Assembly: GCA_022559845.1 (NCBI GenBank)
Contig: CM040126.1
Location: 145,708,064 to 145,772,063, forward strand
Length of the DNA: 64,000 bases
DNA from: Amorphophallus konjac
Taxonomy: Eukaryota; Streptophyta; Magnoliopsida; Alismatales; Araceae
Direction of reading: 5' to 3'
Shown: positions 22,540-34,094 of the stretch, piece after piece
Position numbering within the stretch: the stretch's first letter is position 1
How the letters are laid out: each line of letters starts with the position of its first letter
Notes under the pieces: model-generated
The model's database searches: none
What the model saw: the letters and a program-made list of their open reading frames with translations, nothing else
What the model was told of the DNA's origin: nothing
Made by a program: the position numbers and the translations under genes

Positions 22540-23203
22540 AGGCCCTGGTATTCTCCGACCAGGACCTGGAAGGGTTAACTACCCCACACGATGACGCTCT
22601 CGTTGTATCGGCTATAATAAACCATTGTAACGTAGACAGGATCTTAATTGACAATGGTAGCGCCCATTATGTATTATCCAATGAATGTTTCCTCAAGATG
22701 GGAGAGAATCCATCTAAACTCCGCCTGATCCGAACCCCCCTCTGTGGGTTCAACGGTCAGGCAACTTATCCCGAGGGAGCCCTGAGCCTGCCAGTTACTA
22801 TCGGCACCCCGCCCAAAACCGTTACTGTTATGGTAGACTTCATTGTGATTAAGGGGATAATGGCATATAATGCCATCTTCGGCAGAGGCATTCTCAGCCA
22901 AATGAAAGCGATGCCCTCTACCTTTCACCAAAAAATGAAGTTCCCAACCAAACATGGCGTGGGGGAAGTCCGAGGTAAGCAGGCATTGGCTAGACGGTGC
23001 TATATAATCTCGATCGAAGCCACTAGGCCGGAAGGGAAAAAAGGAGTAAAGGGAGCCAAAGAGGGACCCGCAACATCTGAGCCCGGTGGCGAGTTGCTAA
23101 CGGTCTTCCTTAACGGTGACCCGACTCTAGGAGTGAAGATCGGAGCCGATCTACCACTTGAGGAACAAGAGAAGTATAAGGAGTTTTTTACCCGGTATAT
23201 CTG
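22540..23203 (+). pseudogene. pol: Tat-type aspartic protease
   Basis: Retropepsin-like region with the active site ILIDNGSAHYVLS (about 22640-22680) and downstream FGRGILSQMKAMPSTFHQKMKFPT (written here as two adjoining blocks of one run, about 22878-22945). Tat proteases commonly have DNG rather than DTG, so Asn at this place need not be a defect. The frame ends at a TGA (23202-23204) immediately before the RT linker. Confidence 0.8.
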
Positions 23204-23204
23204 A

Positions 23205-24560
23205 GTCTTTGCATGGTCTGATGAGCACCTTCCTAGGATCCCGGGAGATTTGGTGATGCACAAGCTAAACCTCGACCCAATGGTGAAGCCGGTCCAGCAA
23301 CGCAGAAGAAAGCATGCCCCAGAGAAGCAAGCGGTCATCAAAGAGCAGATCATCAAGGGGCAGAAAATTGGCCTTTTTCGTCCGGTCCTGTACCCTACGT
23401 GGCTCGCCAACGTTGTCCTTGTACCAAAGGCTTCTGGGAAATGGCGAATGTGCGTGGACTTCACCGACCTCAACCAGGCTACCCCGAAGGACTGCTACCC
23501 GTTGCCGAGCTTCGATCAACTGGTCGACTCAACCTCTGGCAACGAGCTACTCAGCTTCCTGGACGCCTACTCTGGCTACCATCAGATTAGGATGGAACCG
23601 GAGGACATCGAGAAGACCGCCTTCATCACTAACTTCGGCGTACACTGCTACACCCGGATGTCGTCCGGGTTAAAGAACGCCAGAGCAACATATTAGAGAC
23701 TAATCAACCACATATTCGAAGGACAGCTCGGTCAGAACGTCGAGGCCTACATTGATGACATGCTCGTCAAAATGCCGAAGGCAGAAGACCACCTCGCCGA
23801 CCTAGCCGAGACCTTCGACACCCTCCTGAAGTGTAGCATGAAGCTCAACCCTGCCAAATGTGCCTTCGGAGTCAGATCCGGGAAGTTCCGAGGCTTCCTT
23901 GTAACTCAGCATGGAATTGAGGCCAACCTTGACAAGGTCCAGGCCATCCTAGACATGCGGCTGCCCACTTGCATCAAGGACGTTCAATGCCTTACGGGGC
24001 GCATTGCTGTGCTCAATCGTTTCCTATCCCGGGCGGCCGAACAGTGCCTACCCTTCTTCAAATTGTTGAGGGGGCCCAAAATGGCATCTGCTATGTTCAC
24101 CTAGGACGAGGAATGTTAGAAGGCATTCACCGAACTCAAGGAATTCTTGACCTCACTCCCGGTACTGTCCAAGCCGGTCCAAGGCGAAGCTCTATACCTC
24201 TATCTCTCGACGACCCCTTCTACAGTGAGCTCGATCCTGGTCAGGATCAACGTAGGGGTCGAGAGACCATTTTACTATGCCAGCAAGGTGCTTAATGAAG
24301 CTGAAAGAAGGTACCCCGCAACCGAGAAACTCATGCTAGCATTGGTTACCTCGGCCAAGTGCCTCCGACCCTACTTCCAAAGGCACTCCATCGTCGTATT
24401 GACTGGCGAACCTCTGAAGAAGATTCTCTTTCGCCCAGAAGCATCGGGATGCCTCGTCAAATGGGCCATTATGCTGGAGGCCTACGATATCTCGTATCAC
24501 CCCTGCTCGGCCATCAAAGGACAGGCAGACTTCATCACCGAAAGCACGGTCCCGATTGAA
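23205..24560 (+). pseudogene. pol: Tat-type reverse transcriptase and first RNase H
   Basis: RT motifs in order: QKIGLFRPVLYPTWLANVV, WRMCVDFTDLNQATPKD, LSFLDAYSGYHQIRM, SSGLKNARATY, then a TAG (23695-23697), then the catalytic AYIDDMLVK near 23745-23772, KCAFGVRSGKFRGF, and the thumb/connection block. Two stops fall near 24102-24118. RNase H follows (LSKPVQGEALYLYLS, FYYASKVLNEAERRYP, VLTGEPLKKILF) to about 24540. Motif order is complete but the chain is not translatable. The YIDD form of the catalytic box is normal for Tat and Athila elements. Confidence 0.87.
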
Positions 24561-24564
24561 GCAG

Positions 24565-24960
24565 TACCTCCACCAACACCCGGGCCCACTTGGGATCTGT
24601 TCATCGACGGGTCCTCCAATTCGGCCGGATGCGGCATCGGTGTCCTCCTCAAGTCCCCCGAAGGAGCGGAGCTGCGATACACCCTGAAGTTCAACTTCTA
24701 GGCGTCCAACAACGTCTCTGAGTACAAAGCCCTTATCTAAGGGGCCAAGATGGCTCGACGACTGGGAGCCGAGCGGGTCAGAATCCACACTAACTCCCAA
24801 TTGGTCGCTAACCAGGTCAACGGTGAGTACGAAGCTCGGGAAGGACAAATGGTCAATTACCTCCAGGTGGTTAAGTGGATGGCCCAAAAACTCTTCGAGA
24901 GCTTTGAGGTAGTCCAGATAGCTAGGGGGGGAAACTCTTGAGCATATGCCCTCTCTCGAC
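24565..24960 (+). pseudogene. pol: Second (archaeal-type) RNase H of the Tat-type element
   Basis: WDLFIDGSSNSAGCGIGVLL (about 24592-24651) opens an RNase H fold separate from the first; the pairing of two RNase H domains is diagnostic of the Tat lineage. Stops at 24699-24701 and 24738-24740 disrupt it before RVRIHTNSQLVANQVNGEYE, the region with the third acidic residue. It ends near ALSRLASS (about 24950-24970). Confidence 0.82.
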
Positions 24961-25149
24961 TGGCCTCCTCGCTCGACCTTGCAGGTACACGATCAGTCTT
25001 CCTCGAAGAGCTCGGGAGAGCCAGCATTGAGTTCGAGCTTATGACCGTTGACCAGGGAGCCTCGAGCGACTGACGGACCCCTACGTATCCTGGCTCCGGG
25101 ATTCTCAGGAGCCCACTGACCCTCGGGAGGCTCGAAAGCTGAAATACCA

Positions 25150-26305
25150 AGCCCGATGTTTTGTCATGCTAGATGAGGCCCTGTACCGTAGATCTTTCTC
25201 CGGCCCTCTCCTCAAGTGCATCAGTGTCGACGAAGCCAGCTGAGCTATTCAAGAAGTACATGAAGGCACCTACAGAGCGCACCAAGGAGGAAGATCGCTC
25301 GCCAGGATCTTGCTTCAGCAGGGTTACTGGTGGCCCACCCTCCAGCACGACTGCACGACCTACGTACAGAAATGCGACCGATGTCAACGCTTCGACCACC
25401 TGATCTATTAGCCCACCGCAGAGCTCATCACCCTTGTCGAGCCATACCCTTTCGCTCGGTGGGGGATTGACATCCTGGGGCCATTCCTCACGGCTCAAGC
25501 TCAGAAGAAGTTCGTCATCATCGCCATCGACTATTTCACTAAGTGGATCGAGGCCGAAGCCACCACCAGGATCACCAAGTCAGTCGTATGGAGTTTCATT
25601 TGGAAGTCGATCATCTGTCGCTATGGTGTCCCCCGAGTGATCGTGACCGATAATGGTCGGCAATTTCATTCTCATTACTTCAGAGACAGATGTGCCGACC
25701 TAAACATTCGCAACCACTTCACTTCGGTAGCCCACCCTCAGGCTAACGGACTGGTCGAAAATGCCAATAAGACTATCTTAAAAGACATCAAAACTAGGCT
25801 CGGCAAGGCCAAGGGTAGCTGGCTCGAGGAATTATCGAGCGTACTATGGTCACACCGAACTACTCCAAGGACGGACACCCGTGAAACACCTTTTCAGCTA
25901 GTGTATCGCACGGAAGCCGTAATTCCGTTAGAGGTCAGCAACCCCTCTCTCCGAGTCATCCACTTCGAGCCCGAGGTAAACGAGCAGAAATTACTAGAGA
26001 ACCTCGACTTTACGGATGAGATCCGAGAGATAGCAAAGATCCGAGCAATGGAATACCAATGGCGCATCACTCGATACTACAACTCCAGAGTCCAAGAGAG
26101 ACACTTCCAGCCGGGAGACTTCGTCCTCTGAAAAGTCGAAGCATCTCGACCACTAGAGGCAGTGGGGAAGCTGGCCTCTACCTGGGAAGGCCCCTACCGA
26201 GTGGTCGAGACACTCAAGAAAGGAGCGTACCGACAGTCCACCATGGAAGGAACACTCGTCCCTCGGACATGGAACACGAAAAATCTTCGCAAGTTCTACT
26301 TTTGA
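25150..26305 (+). pseudogene. pol: Tat-type integrase
   Basis: The zinc-binding part is frameshifted but visible (GYWWPTLQHDC, then CDRCQRF, 25325-25400). The DDE core follows: WGIDILGPF (first Asp), VTDNGRQFHSHYFRD from 25640 (second Asp), and NGLVENANKTILKDIK (Glu). The C-terminal module (FQPGDFVL, a stop at 26129-26131, WEGPYRVVETLKKGAYR) ends with NLRKFYF at about 26303. It has no chromodomain, as expected for Tat. Confidence 0.88.
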
Positions 26306-26309
26306 TCAT

Positions 26310-27380
26310 TTGGCAAGCATATACACGTAAGCAAAATAGAATAAATGCCAGTCTTCTCTTCTGATTAAACGTTGATGTACATCAAGTAGGCCATAGCCAA
26401 TACAGTATGCATGTACAAAATTACACCCTCTGGCACTACAACGCAAGCAGAAGGCTCGACCGACCCGGTAGGCGCTCCTATGTCCAACCACTGACTCTGC
26501 CTCGTGCAGAAACTGGCTCGGACAAAGGATTGTCAGCCTTGTTGGTTTGAGAAAGCTCGGAGGAAAGATGCCAAAGGGATTGGAAGGACAACAAAAAAGA
26601 AAAAAGAGAAGAGGTTGACCCAAGAAAAATGGAGAGGAAGCTTGAGAGAGCTCCCCTTCTTAGCAATGGGGTCGACGGTGGAAAAAGGGGTCGGGTAGTG
26701 AAAGAATGAAGCTTGACGAGCTTCATTCCCCCCCCCCCATGGGATAACGTCGGCAGGTCAGGGATAGGATTGTGGCATGCTCCGACATGACGAACCCTCT
26801 TCCAGAGTGACCCCCGACTGACGAACCCTCTTCCAGACTGAAATAGCAGGAGCTTCCCTCCTGTCACCATCTGCATCATCGTCTTCTGAAGCACCTTCCA
26901 TTCCCGCCAAGACCGACAGCACAGCACCTCGCGGAAGGGAAAGAAGGAGAAACTGCCAGGGATGGCCTTAATCGATGAAAGGAAAATGGGACACCCCTCG
27001 GACATTTTATAGGCCGAAGGGGGAGCTCATCACCTTAAATGACTCTCCCCTTATAAAACACGCTAAAAGGGGCTTTCCCTGAGTTGGTTACCTCATTTCC
27101 CAACATCCCCCCAGCGGGACGCGTGAAGCGGCAAGTCATTAAGTGCGGTATGGAAAAATGGAAAGGTGCCAGCGCCCTGTCAGTTATTTGATGGATCGGC
27201 ACGCGTGATATCTGCAAAGAAAATCGGTGCCTTCTCCGACGACAACAAATCCGATAGTCAAATCACACCAGAAGCGGTAAGAAATAGTCAATTCAGCATT
27301 TAATAGTGCCAATATTATATTTTCCAAAAAAGCCTTACCAGGCTACATAAGGGAAAGGAAAGAAAGAAAGAAAGAAAGAG
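26310..27380. other. Non-coding spacer between integrase and antisense ORF
   Basis: About 1 kb with no credible gene on either strand. It holds an 11-base C run at 26728-26738 and a short AAAG microsatellite near 27360-27378. Confidence 0.6.
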
Positions 27381-29700
27381 CTATTACATCAGGCCGCAGG
27401 CCCATCTTCAGGCTCGGCAGGCGACGCTTCCTCAGCACTAGATGATCTTCCCCCAGTATTCTTGGCGACGGCTGACCCGGGCACTGACCCCACCTATGTG
27501 GGAACTATCTTGGTCGTGTGCTCTCCCGAAGATGCTGGAGTTGGCAATCGCTCGGACGAAGACTCCCAACCCTCCTCTTCGCTCAAAGTTTAATGGGAAG
27601 AGTCGGTCGAACCCCAGTCCGAGTCATAGCGTTGCCCTGAAGGAAAAATGAGCTTAGACGCCTGGGCCTCTGCCTCTATGACGGCCCGATCGTAGCACTG
27701 AGAGAAGCCCTTCCGAAGGCCCCGGTGATAGCCTGACTCATAATAAGGGAAGGCAACCTAGAGAAGAGCCATGTGGTAGGCTTCTGAGCACTTATGTCGC
27801 TCGAGCGCCTCCGCCCCGATCGACTTTGCCTGCCCCTCGAGCTCGGCTATCCTCCACTCTGACTCGTTCAGCCTTCTCTCAGCCTTGGTCAGTGTATCCT
27901 CGGCTCCCCGGACTCGTCCCTTGAGCGTCTCCCGCTCGGCCTTCCACTGCTCGCCGTGCTCGACCTGAATCATACGCTCTGCCTCTAGAAGCTCATTCTT
28001 CCGGTCGACCATATGACGAGCCTGGGCCAGCTACTCCACCAACGACCGAGTCTCCGCTTGGCTGGACTGCACCTAAGCCTGAAGCGGGGACACCTCTCGA
28101 CGGAGGTCACCAAGATCAAGGGTCAGACGCTCGACCTTTCGATCGAGCGCACCACGGGCCCACGAGAGAGCCTCCCGCTCCGACTCCACCCGAGCATACG
28201 CGCCTACTGCCTCAGCCCCGAGCTGGGCCAAGATCAAGCTACCTTTCATAAGTTGCTTGAAAAGCGTAGAGGGGGGACTCCTCTGAAGTTTCGCTCATAT
28301 GACCCCTGAAGCTACAGAGTGGCACCTCTGATACAGGGATGCCGAGACGCTGAAGGCACTGGTTGAGGGAAAAGGAGCCCTCTCTGGAGCGGCCGGGACT
28401 GGGGCACCCTCCCCGAGCAATCCTGCCTCGGGGGCCCCACCGGCTGACTCGAGATGAGCGGCCCCGCCATGCACCTCCCCAGCCTCGGTCGGCTGCGATC
28501 GAGTCGCTACACTCTACGACCCTCCAGCCTCAACTGGCTTGGGCCGGGCTACCTCATCCGGTGGCCCCTCTGCTTCGCTCGGCGCCCCAGCATTAGCCGT
28601 GATCCATTCATCATTTGCCCCCTCTTGCACCGTAGAAGGAGGAGGCAACAGGGGAACCTCATCAACCGGGCGGATAGTCTTTGCCATCCTTGCTCATTTC
28701 TTCTCAGTAGACTGAGCCTGCATCGAAGACCGCAACAACTTTTCCACGGGATCCTTCAGCTTGACCCCTCGACGTTCCGAAGCATCATCCCGGGCGACAG
28801 CCTTGCCCTTTTCCTGGGCGCGGGATGAGCCCTCTGAGGCTGGGAGATCATTCGGAACTGGCGTATCATCCACATTGATGATCTCCAGCTCGACAGATGG
28901 TGCCTCCTCCCCCTCCTCAGCCGCTCGTCGCAGATCTGCGCGAAGAGGAACAAATTGAGAAGAGGAAAGCACTCGCTTGAAAGAGGACAAGTTCCTGAGA
29001 ACCTTACCCGTTTGCAACAGTAGTCGAGAAAGATACTCCTCGATGTTAGGAGTCACCAACTCAGCAGTCCCCAGGCGGTCCCGCTGAAGGATAGCAGCAT
29101 CCCTCTCCACTTCCGAAGAGACCTCTGTTTGCTTCGGAGGGATGTTCGGGTGAAAGTTGGGCACTGTCAGGAAACTCCAGACCACGCCGACCGCCGATGG
29201 ACCCACCCAAAAATATTGGGTCTTCCACCCCTTGTAAGAGGAATCCTTCACAGAAATGGACACACAACTCCTCCCCCGCCTTGCCTGAATGAAATGGAAG
29301 CCCTTCCCAGCAAAAGGATTATCCTTCAACTCAAAAAAATAGTGGAAGAGATCTAGCGAGGTGCGCACCCCTCTCTGGCCACAGAGGAAAATGAAGGAAA
29401 ATATGAGGGTGTAAGAGTTGGAGACCAACTGGACAGGAGCCAGCCAGTAGAACCGAAGCAACTCGGCAACAAAGGGATGGAGGAACAGTCGAAAGCCGCA
29501 CTTCCAGGCCAGGAGGAAAGAATAGAAGAGACCAGAACGAGCGACCAGACTGGATTCATGAGGTTCAGGTGTAAGGAACTTAAATTGCCATGGCAGCCCA
29601 TACTGATTCTCCAGCCGCTTCACGTCCGCCTCACCCAGCTCACTGCGAAGAGGTTCTGATGGCACCAAAAAAAGTCCTCGAGGCCCATTCTCCCTCTCAG
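27380..29700 (-). pseudogene. Antisense ORF of the Tat-type element (putative gypsy-type transposon family)
   Basis: Runs opposite to pol. The N-terminal part (28694-29668, no stops) has the fold-defining block RLFLHPFVAELLRFYWLAPV followed by QLVSNSYTLIFSFIFLC and LDLFHYFFELKDN, and a later WFVGPS-like segment around SSYKGWKTQYFW. This matches my memory of the plant family named Transposase_28 / putative gypsy type transposon, commonly found antisense in Tat elements. A charged linker (28900-28690), a coiled coil (27758-28100; ERMIQVEHGEQWKAERETLK) and a C-terminal block (VAFPYYESGYHRGLRKGF, about 27700-27755) follow. Stops separate these parts. Function unknown. Confidence 0.72.
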
Positions 29701-30098
29701 CTCTCGGCCCCTGGATTTTGGTCCGCCATGGAACAGACAGAAGAACTGGGAGAAGAAGGGGAAAACTCTGAATCAGAGGACTCCAGAGAAGAAGGAAGCT
29801 TACAAATCACCGCTTTTGGAATGCTCTCTTAGCTCTGATGGCCGCAACGATTCTCCACTCTTCCGAGCTGCTCTCAGCAACGCAGGAGCCCCCACAAATA
29901 TAAAGAGAGGCAAAACCCTAAACCCCGGAGATAAAAGGACGCAAAATACGCAATGCTTAAACCAGAGGCGGCGCGGCGATCTGATCTCCCCGGGAGGGGC
30001 CTTCTCTTATTCATCATAACGGGCATATTTATAAGGTGAGCCGCGTCAAGTGGCCCCTATCAAAAAGAGAGATCTATACCCAACCAGTGCCACAAAAT
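29701..30098. other. Spacer between antisense ORF and 3' LTR
   Basis: No credible gene. It probably holds the promoter region of the antisense ORF: on - a TATA-like TTATATTTG lies near 29895-29903 and CTTATAAATATG near 30024-30035. Confidence 0.4.
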
Positions 30099-30762
30099 GT
30101 CCAGCATAAACGCTACTTGTCCGAGCCTAATTTTGGCTCGGGAGTAGGAGGGGGACAAGTGGAGAGGGAAAATCTAGTCGTTCCTACGGAGAGGACAAAA
30201 GAGGTCCAACCGGATCGAACGAGGCCCAACTCCTCGAAGTGGTAGCCCCCGGGCTCACTTAATATAAAGCCCCAAAACTCACTCGGTACAAGCGCTTCCT
30301 AGGCGGCCTTCGAGTTGGGAAGTCCGAGCATCAGTTCGATCGGGAAAGCTCCCCCAGAGCCTCTTATTCCCTGTCCCGACAAAGCACTCATCGCTCGGGA
30401 GACCTCTCCTAGGCCAGTGCCCATCGCTCGGACTCACTGATGGAAGTTTAGTGATCACGACCGTTGCGGGTCCCTTAATGACAAGAAGCTTAATAGGATA
30501 GGGAAAACCAGGAGTCTGCGTGTTATAAGGAGCCCTGCATGAAGGACGTAACCCCCCCTGAGACTCCTCCGCTTACAGGGATCAGTCGCACAAACATGCC
30601 ACTATTTAAACTGGAAAAACCCTACTACGGGAGGTAAGGAAGGCAAGAGCCAAAAAACCCTGAGCAGGAACCACTTCACCTTTTGGTGGAGAGGGATCTC
30701 GCGCTCCCATCATCCTCCTAACTCTTCCCTTTGCATCCGAGATCTACTATTTTGTTGACTTA
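30099..30762 (+). repeat. 3' LTR of the Tat-type element, left piece
   Basis: The LTR start is uncertain. A purine tract AGTAGGAGGGGGAC lies at 30143-30156, and TGTCC occurs at 30099 and 30118, which would invert with the proposed GGACA end at 42800. The piece ends at ACTTA (30758-30762), where copy A is inserted. The remainder is at 42711-42800. Confidence 0.55.
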
Positions 30763-31850
30763 TGTTAGGATGCAAGGCCCGGATACAGAGGGGGGGTGAA
30801 TGTATCCCTCTTCAAATATAGCCTAATTAAAACTCTAAAGCTCAGTTATGCGGAATTAAAACTGTTGCAGAAATAAACTGAGGATACTTAGAAGGATCAA
30901 AGCAAGACAACAACTCAATAAGCCCTCAAACGATCCTAAGCAAGCATCTAATGCGCAGTAATAAGAAGAACATATAAGGAACAAAAGCACACCACAAGGG
31001 AACACCATGATTTTTTAGGTGGTTCGGTCCACAGACCTAAGTCCACCCCTCACTCCAAACCGGAGTGAGGCTTCCACTAGCTAGGCTAGAACAGCAGACT
31101 CAGTCTGCAACAATTGCTGCCAAACAGCTTGACCAGGGGAACAACCTCCCCTCTTCCTCCCAACCAGAGGGACACCCCAAGTGACTCCCAGCCACTTGGA
31201 ACCAGAGACGCAAGTCTCTCTTCCTTCAGACCAGGAGGGAACACCTAGTCTTGCAAACCACAAGACCAGAACCGGAGATGAATCTCCCTTCCTCCAAACC
31301 AGGAGGGAACCCACAAGTGACTCCCAGCCACTTGCAACCTAGAGGTCTCGGACCTCCCTTCCTCCCAACCGGAGGGAAACAACCACAAGTAGCACCCAGC
31401 TACTTGCAAACAGAAGACACAAGGTCTCCCTTCTCTTGAGTCCACAGGAGGAACCCGACCTCACACTAGAGGATCGGAAGAACAACTGAGTATAGTTAAA
31501 AAAGAAAAACAAAAACAAAAGACGCAGCAACAGAAAGCCGGAAAAATGAAATGCACAAAAGCTCTCGCAGGAGCGAACTGGATTGGATCTGATCCAAGAT
31601 CCAGTGAACGATGCTTCTATTCTTCTTCACGAGCTCTCCATCTCTCTCTTTCTCTTTTTCTGTTTCTTCTTCTGCTGGATCTCACGATCTCTCTTCTGCT
31701 CTCTCACTCTTCTTCTTTCTTCTTCTTCTGCTCACTGCCTCTCTGCAACTCTCTTCTTCTATATCGATCACTTTCTTTCTTTCTAATCTCGATCTCTTTT
31801 TCTCTTTTCTTCACTCACATTCTTAGTTCTCCAGATAGAGGCGGCCTGGT

Positions 31851-31857
31851 ATTTATA
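31851..31857 (-). promoter_or_regulatory. TATA box in the 3' LTR of copy A
   Basis: On - TATAAAT in GATATAAATACC. The equivalent site in the other LTR of this element is at 40461-40468. Confidence 0.65.
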
Positions 31858-31964
31858 TCTGCAGCATTTAGGGCGTTATCATCGGATCACGTGCCAGGTG
31901 CCAACCTCGGACCACGTGACACTTATCTGCTTCTCGAACAGTACCTGTCACACAGACATAACAA

Positions 31965-33850
31965 GGTATCAGATAATGTATAGACTTGGTTCAGGCTGTT
32001 TAACAAAGTGTGTACAGCCATGATGCAGCTTGAGTGTATAGACTTGAAGGTTAACAGACGAGTGTATAGACTTGAGAGTTAACAAACGAGTGTATAGACT
32101 TGAGGCCTGATATCAAGTGTATAGACTTGAAGCTTTGAAACCGAGTGTATAGAGTTGGTTGAGTGAGCATGCAGTGTACATACTTGAAAACCCTTCAACA
32201 ACCTGAGTGTATAGACTCAGAAGCAAACGCTAGGCAAACGATGTGTAGACTTGGCCAGAAAACGTAGGGAAAGGTATGAGTGTATGGACTTGGCCAAACG
32301 TAGGGAAAGGTGAGGAGTGTATAGACTTGGCTTTACTTCGAGCAGCCACAGTGATGTATAGACTTGGCCTTTGAGATGAGGTTGTACAGACTTTGTGTGA
32401 AAGCTTGAACAGGCTTTGGCTGTACAGACTAGGCAACCTTCAACTCACTGCGATGTATAGACTCTGAAGAACAGCAGCCAGTGTATGGACTTTGAAGTGT
32501 TTGAACGGGAGAGTGTGTAGACTTTAAGAACCGAAGCTCACGTTGAACAGACTTTGAGGCCGAAGATAGTGTGTAGACTTGAGAAGCTCGAGGCCACTGT
32601 ATAGACATGGGGTTCAGCTGAGAATGTATGGACTTTGACGGAGTGAGACAATGTTCAGACTTTGAAGTTACACTGTGGATGTATAGACTTGAATGAGCAT
32701 GGAGTGTATAGACTTGAAAGTCTGAAGGCGATGTACAGACTTCAGCTAAGCAGGCCACAGTCTAATGTATAGACTTCCGGTGTGAATGAAATGCTGTACA
32801 TACTTGCTCAAACAGTCCGATGTATGGACTTGAACGCTTCGAAGACCAAAACAGTGATGTCTAGACTTTGAAACAAAGGCAATGTATCGACTTTGAAACA
32901 AATGCAATGTATCGACTTTGAAACAAATGCAATGTATAGACTTTAAAAACCAAAGGCAGTGTATAGGCTTGATGCAGTTCAGATGCCAATGTACATACTT
33001 TGATTCCCAAATGCGATGTATAGACTTTATGAGAAGGCAACTGAACACTGTACACACTTCCAACGTACAGACTTCATATGAACAGTCCAATGTGCATACT
33101 TCCCTTCGATGCATCTACAGTGCAATGTATTGGCTTGACGAACATTATGCAATGTATGGACTTTGATGAAGGGCCCAATGTATGGACTTCGCCTGAAATG
33201 CAGGAACCTGGGCGCTGTACAGACTTGAGTCTTCAACAGACCGATGTACATACTTGGAAGGCTTTGAATGCAATGTACAGACTCTACCCATATGCAGACT
33301 TTGCCGAAAATGCAGTGTGAGACGCTGGCTGAGACGGACGCTGTACAGACTTTGAATGCACTAAGACGTTGAACAAGACGGACCGATGTACAGACTTCTA
33401 AATGCTGATGGACTATGTATGGACTTGGCTTGAGATGCTGCATGAGACGATGCAGGCTGTATAGACATTAAGTCCAATCAGAAGGCTATGCAGACTGGAG
33501 AGACGGACTAGTGTATAGACTTCAATGATGCGTGTAACAGTCCGTTGTACATACTTTCAATGTACAGACTTTATGAAACTCTAGACACTGGACGCTATGA
33601 ATGTATAGACTTTAAAGTGAATGCATATGCCAATGTATATACTTGCATGAGACAGTCAGTGAGACGCTCAGCAATGTATAGACTTGAAAGAACTCCAAGC
33701 GATGTATAGACTTTGAAATGCTTGAAGAGGATGTACATACTTCATGAGACGCTGCATGCCAATGTATAGACTTCATGAAAAGCATACGATGCAATGTGTA
33801 GACTTGGTGACTCATGTAGACAGACGAGTGTACAGTCTATGCCATGCTCA
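31965..33850 (-). repeat. TGTATAGACTT motif-spacer array, 3' LTR of copy A
   Basis: Several dozen copies of TGTATAGACTT and variants (TGTACAGACTT, TGTATGGACTT, TGTACATACTT), spaced about 25-45 bp apart with spacers that are mostly unique within the array. A short local duplication at 32880-32945 repeats motif plus spacer three times (CTTTGAAACAAA). On - the motif is open in all three frames, giving frames up to 138 codons. These frames are repetitive (KSIH, KVYTL, QSLYI) and I do not call them genes. Confidence 0.92.
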
Positions 33851-34094
33851 CAGTTAAGCAATGTACCAAGTTCTGAATGAGCAGTTCTGAATGAAGTAAA
33901 CACATATGACATCAAACAATCCAGATAAATGCAATTATGAAATGCACCAAAGCACACACCACACAGTCATATTTAAATGCAGTAGTAATTCAGATAAGAT
34001 TTTCAATGAAACATTCATATGCACTACAAACAGAATTGTTTACATTCAAGTGACTTATAGTGTTTGCTATCATCAAAATCACAGGGACACAACA

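Larger units (their letters stand above)
21114..30762 (+). mobile_element. Tat-type Ty3/gypsy element on +, left part cut, 3' LTR split
   Basis: Truncated gag, protease, RT, RNase H, second (archaeal-type) RNase H, integrase, an antisense ORF, then the 3' LTR. The left end is interrupted inside gag by copy B at 21113. The 3' LTR begins somewhere between 30099 and 30160, is split by copy A at 30762/42706 and ends at about 42800 (GTGGACA). The conserved Tat LTR segment TTGACTTAGACATC bridges the copy A junction once one ACTTA copy is removed. Coding parts carry many stops and frameshifts, so this is one of the older insertions here. Confidence 0.85.
30763..34094 (-). repeat. 3' LTR of copy A (3,332 bp)
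   Basis: Begins TGTTAGGATGC (30763) and ends CACAACA (34094). In plus coordinates it holds the shared core block (31015-31050), a region of short GAGG/CACTTG repeats (31100-31460), a CT-rich tract (31610-31840), a TATA box (31851-31857) and a TGTATAGACTT array to about 33850. Confidence 0.94.

Noticed and set aside
31546..31983. Leu/Ser-rich ORFs (also 40198-40437, 19614-19946) resembling secreted or membrane proteins
   Set aside because: They are translations of the CT-rich LTR leaders that repeat in each copy.
31965..33850. CRISPR-like look of constant motif plus unique spacers
   Set aside because: The motif is only about 11 bp and degenerate, spacers vary in length, the DNA is plant LTR sequence and no cas genes exist.
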